DNA of 64,000 nucleotides, taken from contig VRVR01000042.1 of the NCBI GenBank assembly GCA_009859145.1, forward strand, positions 85,384 through 149,383. Direction: 5' to 3'. The translations under genes were made by a program, and so were the position numbers. This document shows, piece after piece, positions 57,939 through 64,000 of the stretch. The notes beneath the pieces are model-generated. The model was not told the DNA's origin and did no database searches. It saw only the letters and a program-made list of their open reading frames with translations. This DNA is from Andalucia godoyi (Eukaryota > Discoba > Jakobea > Jakobida > Andaluciidae). The number at the start of each line of letters is the position of its first letter. Within the stretch, counting starts at the first letter, position 1.

Positions 57939-59807
57939 TTAAAACATACCGACAACGTTTCCTTTTTCGTCAACATCGATATCATAGTATCCAGGACGCG
58001 TTGTAAGACCTGGCATCGTTGCGATCTCTCCCAAAAGAGGATACACGAAGCCGGCTCCAACAGATGCGCGGACGTCACGGACCGTGATCTTGAAGCCAGT
58101 GGGTGCATTCTTCTTGTCCGGGTCTGCCGAGAAGGAATACGCTGTTTTTGCCATGCAAATGGGAAGCTTTCCAAAACCAGATTTTTCAAACAGTGCGAGC
58201 TGTTTTTCAGCTTGTTCTGTGTATTCGACTCCATCTGCGCGATAGATCTTTGTCGCGATAGTTTCAATCTTTTGCTTCAGCGACAAATCGAGATCGTACA
58301 AGAACCGGAAGTTTGTGTCCTTGAGCTTTGTCGCATTCACAACCTGTTTTGCAAGTTCGACGGCTCCCAAGCCTCCATCCGCCCAGTGGGTGCACTCAAC
58401 AGCCGCATACGCTCCGGCATCCATGGCCTTCTTTCGTAAAGCCTCAATCTCCTCATCCGTGTCCGACACAAACCGATTAATGGCGACACACACCGGAAGA
58501 CCGAACAGACGGATGTTCTCAATGTGGCGGGTGAGGTTTGCGCATCCGACAAGGAGAGCATCGACGTTTGGCTTCTTTGCTTGCTCCACTGGAACTCCTC
58601 CATGATGTTTGAGGGCGCGGCAAGTGGCAACGATAACGACTGCTGACGGCTTGTGTCCCGAGATACGGCACTTGATGTCAAGACCTTTTTCAAGACCCAT
58701 GTCCGCCGCGAAACCTGCCTCTGTGACGACGATGCCATCTTCTCCAACAAGGCGCAACGCAATGTCGTCTGCGACAATGGAGTTGTTCCCGTGCGCAATG
58801 TTGGCGAAGGGGCCGGCGTGCACCATAACCGGTGTTCCCTCAACTGTCTGCATCAAGTTTGGCATCAGAGCATCACGCAGCAACACGGTCATTGCCCCGG
58901 CGCATCCAATGTCTTCAGCAGTCACCGGCTCACCGCTCTTTGACATTCCGATCACGATGCGTCCAAGTCGCTCACGCATGTCCGTGATCGATGTTGAAAG
59001 AGCCAGCACTGCCATGCATTCAGAAGCAACAGCAATGTCGAATCCAGTGTTACGCGTATGGCCCTTCTCCTGTGAACCAAGTCCGATCTGGATCTTGCGC
59101 ATCATGCGGTCATTGATGTCCACAACGCGGTTCCAGGTGATGGTATCCGGATTAATGTCCAGCCGAACGAACCTCTTGACTTCTTCCGGAGTAAGTTCTG
59201 CTGGGTTTTCTTTCTGAATTCCAAGCTTTGCAAGCCGGCGCTTCATGATTGGGCAGAAGGTGCCGTCCACAGCAAGTCTCTTGAAGAGTTGGTCATCTGT
59301 CTGCGTAGCTTCGTGGAACATTCTTGTGTCGATTGCCGCAGCAAGCAAGTTGTTTGCCGCTGAAACGGAGTGGATATCAGGGATTCCAAGCGTAAAGTCT
59401 TCCATTGGAATGACCTGTGCGTATCCACCGCCAGCAGCAGAACCCTTCACTCCAAACACTGGTCCCAGCGATGGCTGGCGGATGCATGCGAAAGAGTTTA
59501 CCTTCAGGTGTGCTCCAAGTGCCTGCGCAAGCCCGACGGTCGTTGTAGACTTTCCTTCTCCGAGAGGTGTCGGCGTGCAGCCTGTCACATACACATACTT
59601 GCCAAGTGGAAGGTTCTTGAGACGCTCCGAAATAGCCAGATCGATTTTCCCCTTGTACTTCCCCGATGGGAGAAACTCAGAATCCAGGATTCCGCAGGCA
59701 CCAGCAATCTCGGAAACAGAAAGCGGCTTCACAGACTGCGAAATATCGATGTCTGATGGAACAGGTCGAGCTGCCGTGCACGTCCGAATCGTCTTCGTGA
59801 TGTCCAT
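57939..59807 (-). CDS. Formate-tetrahydrofolate ligase (10-formyl-THF synthetase)
   Basis: 622 residues from ATG 59807, the usual length of the monofunctional enzyme (EC 6.3.4.3). The P-loop-like GCTPTPLGEGKSTTT (residues 76-90) binds ATP. VRLDINPDTITWNRVVDINDRMMRKI, RNTGFDIAVASECMAVLALS, GTPVMVHAGPFANIAHGNNSI, HGGVPVEQ, GLPVCVAINRF and the C-terminal LTTRPGYYDIDV are all family landmarks. It activates formate for one-carbon metabolism, feeding purine and formyl-Met synthesis. Eukaryotes often carry it fused to MTHFD1; this separate form, as in plants and many protists, has no dehydrogenase domain. There is no obvious presequence, so it is probably cytosolic. A (CT)n tract (coding strand) sits about 140 bp upstream. 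Confidence 0.96.
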   Translation of the reverse strand: MDITKTIRTCTAARPVPSDIDISQSVKPLSVSEIAGACGILDSEFLPSGKYKGKIDLAISERLKNLPLGKYVYVTGCTPTPLGEGKSTTTVGLAQALGAHLKVNSFACIRQPSLGPVFGVKGSAAGGGYAQVIPMEDFTLGIPDIHSVSAANNLLAAAIDTRMFHEATQTDDQLFKRLAVDGTFCPIMKRRLAKLGIQKENPAELTPEEVKRFVRLDINPDTITWNRVVDINDRMMRKIQIGLGSQEKGHTRNTGFDIAVASECMAVLALSTSITDMRERLGRIVIGMSKSGEPVTAEDIGCAGAMTVLLRDALMPNLMQTVEGTPVMVHAGPFANIAHGNNSIVADDIALRLVGEDGIVVTEAGFAADMGLEKGLDIKCRISGHKPSAVVIVATCRALKHHGGVPVEQAKKPNVDALLVGCANLTRHIENIRLFGLPVCVAINRFVSDTDEEIEALRKKAMDAGAYAAVECTHWADGGLGAVELAKQVVNATKLKDTNFRFLYDLDLSLKQKIETIATKIYRADGVEYTEQAEKQLALFEKSGFGKLPICMAKTAYSFSADPDKKNAPTGFKITVRDVRASVGAGFVYPLLGEIATMPGLTTRPGYYDIDVDEKGNVVGMF

Positions 59808-59941
59808 GGGTGTTTTTTTGCAGAGCGTTGAAAACAGCGAAAACGGATGAAGCAGACAGCGGTGTATCTTGGGAATCGTCACAAAAGAATCAATTATTAT
59901 GTTCTCCAGTATCTGTAAGTCAGAACTACGAAATAGACGAG

Positions 59942-60036
<95 letters not shown>

Positions 60037-60282
60037 CAAATAAAGAAAAGGAACTGCCAGATTCGGGACTTTGGAGGCCCAGCTTGTTTACAAAAATCAA
60101 TGAAAAAAATAATAATAATAAGGGGAGTCATCTGGCCTCCACGGTGACCTTCGTGCATGCAGATGCAGGGCAGGTGGGCAATACTACGACAGAAGGAGAG
60201 AGCAGACGGAGACTGTCTGCAGATGGAGGAACTCGGGACTCAGAAGGGCAGGGCCGGGGGGAATGCACTCGATGTGTTGTTC
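59808..60282 (-). repeat. FTHFS upstream region with (GA)n tract
   Basis: Between the FTHFS start and the ammonium transporter stop. 59946-60033 is uninterrupted GA on the + strand ((CT)n relative to the gene). Nothing else was recognised. Confidence 0.9.
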
Positions 60283-61998
60283 TCATTCATGGAGATCCTT
60301 CATTCGCTGTTTCGATTTTAGCTTCTTGTGCAGTCTGGAAGAAGCACTGTACCGAGCACTGGAGGAGATCTTGGATTTTCGAGAAGCCCGGGATCTTGGA
60401 CTGTGCAGGTCGCTGATGTTATGGCGATTGTCATGATCATCGTCATGACCACCGTGATCGTCATCATAGGCATGTTTCTGCTTGTATGGTTTTCGGTGAA
60501 TACGAGACTTCGACGTTCTTCGTGTTGCGGTGGTTTTGGCGATGGATGCGCGGTCGACAGAGCCAGCATCGGATCCCTTTTCGAGATCCTCCAACTCCTC
60601 GAAATTGTCAAGATTCTGACTGGAGTTTGTGGAGAAGCTTGCATCATCCGACTCTTCCATGTCTTCCAGAGCTTGTTGATCCATGTCTTCGAGTTCGTCG
60701 GCGTCTTGGACGCCGCCCAACTCGCGATTGTCAAGCCCTGCGATTTCGTCCCGCTCGTTCAGCCGAAGAAGCCCCAAGTAGTTGTGGAGAACGTAGATCC
60801 CGATAACCGTACCGATCGCGGCCCAAGAAGTCACACTCAGCACGGCGAGCGTCTGAACCCCGAGCTGGTGAAGCGATCGCGTGTATAGCAATCCTCCGGT
60901 TGCTGGATCATCTCCCCCAAGGAATGTAGCAATCAGCTCGGGCTTCGCAAAGATGCCGTTCAGCAGCGTTCCGACCACTCCGTTTGCAAAATGGACCTGA
61001 CTCGCGCAGACGGGATCGTCAATCATGAGCCGCACAACGATGGTGTCCGTCAAAGAGTAAACGTAGACAGACAGAACTCCCAGGATCACTGCTACCCACG
61101 TTTCCACAAACGCACAAGTCGGGGTGATGATAACGAGTCCAGAGAGCGCAGAATTCAAAGTAAAGTGAATATCAAACGCCCCATAGTAGTGTTTGGTGAA
61201 GAACAGGGAGAACATGACTGCGGCAGACGAAGCCACAAATGTGTTCAGCGCAAGGAATGCCACGCCTTGCGCTAGACCTGGACCGACAATTACTATACTG
61301 GCGCAGCAGTTGTATGCGAACCAGCCATACCACAAAATCATGGATCCCACCGACGTGTCGGCAACGGAGTGGCCATCAATTATGTTCGGTCTGCCGTCCA
61401 CGCCGTATCTTCCAATTCGATGACCAATCATAAAGGTCGCAACCAGCGCCGATGTTCCCCCAAGCGTATGCACCGGCAAACCGCCTGCAAAATCCAGGCT
61501 GCCCAGCTTTCGATGAAATCCGATTTTGTCCCACATCATGTGGTATACAGGTGGCAGGACGACCGTGGAGTAGTACAGGATCCAGAAACAGTACCCGGAG
61601 AGGTACACTCGTTCCGCAACCGCGCCGCTCGGTATGGTGACTGTGATCATCGCAAACATCACCATGAAAGCAAAGTGAGAGAAATCCGTGAGGTCCTGAA
61701 GAGCACACATCCCCGACCCATATCCGACATACCCTCCAATCGTCCTTGTTCCGAATGCCAGCGCATATCCGACCAAGTACCACGTAAAGCACGTGAAACC
61801 AGCTTCTGCTAAATTTTGAAGAAGAATCGACCGAAGATTCTGTACGCGAGAAACACCCGCTTCGATCAGTGTGAACCCGGCTTGCAAGAAAAAGACAGAG
61901 AATGCTCCTAGCAGCAGGAACACGGAATCCACACCGAGCCTCAGCATTGCTACTGATTCTGTCAGTGCAGCCAGTTCTTCGGGTGTTGGGGAGCTCAT
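60283..61998 (-). CDS. AMT-type ammonium transporter with His/Asp-rich tail
   Basis: 571 residues from ATG 61998. Eleven predicted helices cover about 20-420. Amt landmarks are GVDSVFLLLGAFSVFFLQAGFTLIEAG, LDFAGGLPVHTLGGTSALVATFMIGHR, ILWYGWFAYNC and HFTLNSALSGLVIITPTCAFVETWVAVILGV. The pore twin histidines map to HTLGG and VHFANGVVGTLLNGIF. The family moves ammonium across the plasma membrane, as eukaryotic AMT1 and bacterial AmtB do. Oddity: a 150-residue cytosolic tail, acidic at first (DADELEDMDQQALEDMEESDD), then DDDHGGHDDDHDNRHN, then Ser/Arg/Lys-rich. The His/Asp stretch could bind metal. The start follows the family's short N-terminus. Confidence 0.93.
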   Translation of the reverse strand: MSSPTPEELAALTESVAMLRLGVDSVFLLLGAFSVFFLQAGFTLIEAGVSRVQNLRSILLQNLAEAGFTCFTWYLVGYALAFGTRTIGGYVGYGSGMCALQDLTDFSHFAFMVMFAMITVTIPSGAVAERVYLSGYCFWILYYSTVVLPPVYHMMWDKIGFHRKLGSLDFAGGLPVHTLGGTSALVATFMIGHRIGRYGVDGRPNIIDGHSVADTSVGSMILWYGWFAYNCCASIVIVGPGLAQGVAFLALNTFVASSAAVMFSLFFTKHYYGAFDIHFTLNSALSGLVIITPTCAFVETWVAVILGVLSVYVYSLTDTIVVRLMIDDPVCASQVHFANGVVGTLLNGIFAKPELIATFLGGDDPATGGLLYTRSLHQLGVQTLAVLSVTSWAAIGTVIGIYVLHNYLGLLRLNERDEIAGLDNRELGGVQDADELEDMDQQALEDMEESDDASFSTNSSQNLDNFEELEDLEKGSDAGSVDRASIAKTTATRRTSKSRIHRKPYKQKHAYDDDHGGHDDDHDNRHNISDLHSPRSRASRKSKISSSARYSASSRLHKKLKSKQRMKDLHE

Positions 61999-62511
61999 TT
62001 TTCTCTCTTTGATCCCGCACAACAGAAAATGCTTACACAGAACTCTTTATTCTACCAGATTTTCTCCCTCGCTTCTCTGTTCCTTCGACAGGACGAAAAA
62101 GATGAGGGAAAATGCATTCCTTGGCAAATTTTCACGGTTATTTACTTTGACAGACAGTGAAAGTCTCGGACCTTTGCCGGGCGCCAACGGAATCTCCAAG
62201 CTGCTCGCATTGGATGCATATGGAATTCCGTCTGCTTCCCACCTCGTACCCAGTCCACTACCCTGTCTGAGCAAACAGCAAAAAAAAAAAAAAGGTTTCA
62301 ACAAAGCAACGCAGCGAAGTGGGGAACAACCGAGCGGACAGCAGTGCAGCTGTTCGCAAACCGTTGTTCTTTTGCGGGGCATCCGTTGTCAAAGGTGTTG
62401 CCAACTTTTGTCGGCAGGCAACATACCACGTGCGTATGCGTGTGGACGGAAAGAAACATAACAACAATAGCAATAACAATAAGATGATGATGGGAGACGA
62501 AGAAACGAAGA
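61999..62511. other. Intergenic region
   Basis: 513 bp between the ammonium transporter start and the CWC27-like stop. Contains an A-run at about 62279-62293 and (AAC/AAT)-rich sequence near 62458-62480. No gene was recognised. Confidence 0.5.
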
Positions 62512-63717
62512 TCACTTGGAGTCAATGACCTCGAGATCATCGATCGAGATGCCAGAGTATACCGGTTTGAAATCTTTCGCGCTTGTGGGTATCTTCATAA
62601 ACGCATCAGGAACATCCTCTATCGGGCCAGCTGTTTGAGAGCCCCGTCCCAGAGTTTCTGGGAGCCTTTTGGAGAACTGCTCAAGTTTGCGCAGAGTGTC
62701 TGCGTCCTTATGTCGTTCTCGCGACCCGAGTTTCCAAATAGCAGCAGCATCAGTCGTGGCTCTGAATTTCTTTGGCAGCGGTTCTGCAACCTCTAGAACA
62801 GCCCGTGCATCCTTGACAGGAGACTCCGATACGGACGCAGACATAGACACAGACACGGGGTGCCGTTCCTGCTGTTGAGAAGGGACCTGGTCGACGACTC
62901 TTGTTTCTGACGGTGAAAACTGCCGTGCGAAAACAACAACTCGCGATCCCGCCGCACTCTTCTTGAGATCAAACACTTCTTCTTCTTCTTCTTCTTCTTC
63001 TTTCTCCTCAACCTGCTCCCCATATCTTCCCTTCTCGTTGTTTGCCTTGCGAGCTGCAACAGCACCAATTCGCAGCCCTTTCCTGCTCGCTGTAACCTGC
63101 AGCAATCTCGATCGATCGAGAGAATCCTTACACTTGGATAGTTCCTCCGCTTCCCTTTCCCGATCCTGTTCCACCCAGGGAGGCGTGCTTCTGATGGTCG
63201 ACAAAAGGTCGTCGAAAGGATGGGATACCACTTCTGCGGACTCGACGGGCACAAACGTCCCCTTGTCTCCCTTGACGATTCGATTCATTTGAGTTACATT
63301 GTGAATATGGTCCTGCTCAATCATGCCAAATGCCACATGGTTGCCTTGTAGCTGGTCTGCCCGATCGAGCGTGATGAAAAAATCAAGATTGTTTGCATCA
63401 CAGTCCGACAACCCAACGATGCCTCGGTGCAGAAATCGCAGTCGCGAATGGTACTCGGGCGGAGCAACGCGCAGGCCAGTGGGTCTCGAGGACGAGCATC
63501 GAGCATACAGGGCTGGATCGTACTCTTGGAACCGCACGGGAAACCCTGCCTGTAAAGCCTTCACCTTGCTCTCCGATTTCCTATAGTATCCTTCCAGAAC
63601 AAGCTGAATGAATGCACGGCATGTCCGGGGACACTCGCGACACCACAAATGAATCAGAATCGGCCCCGCCGGCGTATGCAACAGCACAGATCCCGTCGTC
63701 GGAGGGTACAGCGACAT
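62512..63717 (-). CDS. CWC27-like spliceosomal cyclophilin
   Basis: 401 residues. The cyclophilin domain is residues 1-175: TGSVLLHTPAGPILIHLW, CPRTCRAFIQLVLEGYY, YHSRLRFLHRGIVGLSDCDAN and LDFFITLDRADQLQGNHVAFGMI. HSRLRF.RRG and FFxTLxRADxLxxKH are the CWC27 spelling rather than that of cytosolic CypA; active-site Arg/Phe residues are partly replaced (VRFQEYDP in place of FHRVVPGF), so PPIase activity is doubtful, as in human CWC27. HPFDDLL follows the domain, as in CWC27 (FNPFDD). Glu-rich (about 235-245) and basic disordered segments follow, and a C-terminal motif (KLEQFSKRLPETLGRG) parallels the family's LNQFKSKL. It joins activated spliceosomes. Confidence 0.85.
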   Translation of the reverse strand: MSLYPPTTGSVLLHTPAGPILIHLWCRECPRTCRAFIQLVLEGYYRKSESKVKALQAGFPVRFQEYDPALYARCSSSRPTGLRVAPPEYHSRLRFLHRGIVGLSDCDANNLDFFITLDRADQLQGNHVAFGMIEQDHIHNVTQMNRIVKGDKGTFVPVESAEVVSHPFDDLLSTIRSTPPWVEQDREREAEELSKCKDSLDRSRLLQVTASRKGLRIGAVAARKANNEKGRYGEQVEEKEEEEEEEEVFDLKKSAAGSRVVVFARQFSPSETRVVDQVPSQQQERHPVSVSMSASVSESPVKDARAVLEVAEPLPKKFRATTDAAAIWKLGSRERHKDADTLRKLEQFSKRLPETLGRGSQTAGPIEDVPDAFMKIPTSAKDFKPVYSGISIDDLEVIDSK

Positions 63718-64000
63718 TCACACTTTCGCAGCATTCAGCACTAGAAATGTCAATATGAGTGTGTGTAGGGCGATGATGGCTCAGGGTCCAGTTGGACACT
63801 CTCAAAAGGCACTTCCCACATCCGACAGAGCGCAGTCCTTGCAGTTTGCACCCGCCGCCCACCGTAGACCACAGATAGTCTCCACTCAAGGCTTTCTTTC
63901 AATCGGGAACACAGCAGTACGACCAGTATAGGCTGGGCGAAAATACCGACAGGTTCCTGGTTCGGCGGTAGGGGAACGATGGTGAATGCTAACCGATCCT
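63718..64000. other. Right-edge intergenic region
   Basis: 283 bp upstream of the CWC27-like gene. No gene was recognised; an ATG at 63979 is too close to the edge to judge. Confidence 0.5.

Overview
The window is nuclear DNA of a free-living, flagellated microbial eukaryote with a compact genome. I recognise orthologues of eukaryote-only proteins: complex I NDUFS5, spliceosomal CWC27, CENP-X, ZNF598/Hel2, BAG6, a CTDNEP1-type phosphatase, ribosomal S15 and P2, and TMEM181. CCDC81-like, NEK-kinase and Sfi1-like genes suggest basal bodies and cilia. The standard genetic code fits, since TAA, TAG and TGA all end genes. Genes lie on both strands a few hundred bases apart and most have no intron. 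Three introns or intron sets can be inferred; donors are GTATGT, GTATGC or GTATGG. I cannot name the species. A jakobid-like or other heterotrophic flagellate is a guess from content only.

Layout. 0-9 kb: the 3' part of a large helical protein, a two-exon unknown gene, NDUFS5, a SERINC membrane protein, a CCDC81-like HU-domain protein and an unknown gene. 9.3-10.3 kb: a secreted cathepsin L. 10.3-13.0 kb: 2.7 kb with no recognisable gene. 13-22.6 kb: NEK kinase, two unknown genes, RPS15, a coiled-coil protein, a DMT transporter and RPLP2. 22.8-35.1 kb: ZNF598-like E3 ligase, a four-TM protein, a BAG6-like protein, a PITH-domain protein, a putative cell-cycle protein, a CTD-type phosphatase and a secreted I78 inhibitor. 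35.6-47.3 kb: a decayed Fanzor/TnpB fragment, a low-complexity protein, TMEM181, a possible PEX11, CENP-X, a BRI3-like gene with an 18-nt exon, small genes and a JmjC oxygenase. 48-57 kb: a 1472-residue type II surface protein, an unknown gene, a second Fanzor/TnpB relic and an Sfi1-like protein. 57.9-63.7 kb: formate-THF ligase, an ammonium transporter and a CWC27-type cyclophilin.

Cross-cutting signals. Both ribosomal-protein genes carry the same telomere-like box (CTAGGGTTA) 135-160 bp before the start codon, and many genes have pyrimidine-rich leaders. Long (GA)n tracts sit just upstream of two genes and inside an intron of a third. Two independent C-terminal fragments of TnpB/Fanzor-type RNA-guided nucleases lie about 19 kb apart. 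They are the only mobile-element traces I found.

There are no operons. Functions are mostly housekeeping (translation and its quality control, splicing, one-carbon and nitrogen metabolism, membrane traffic, cell cycle and cilium), so neighbours need not act together.
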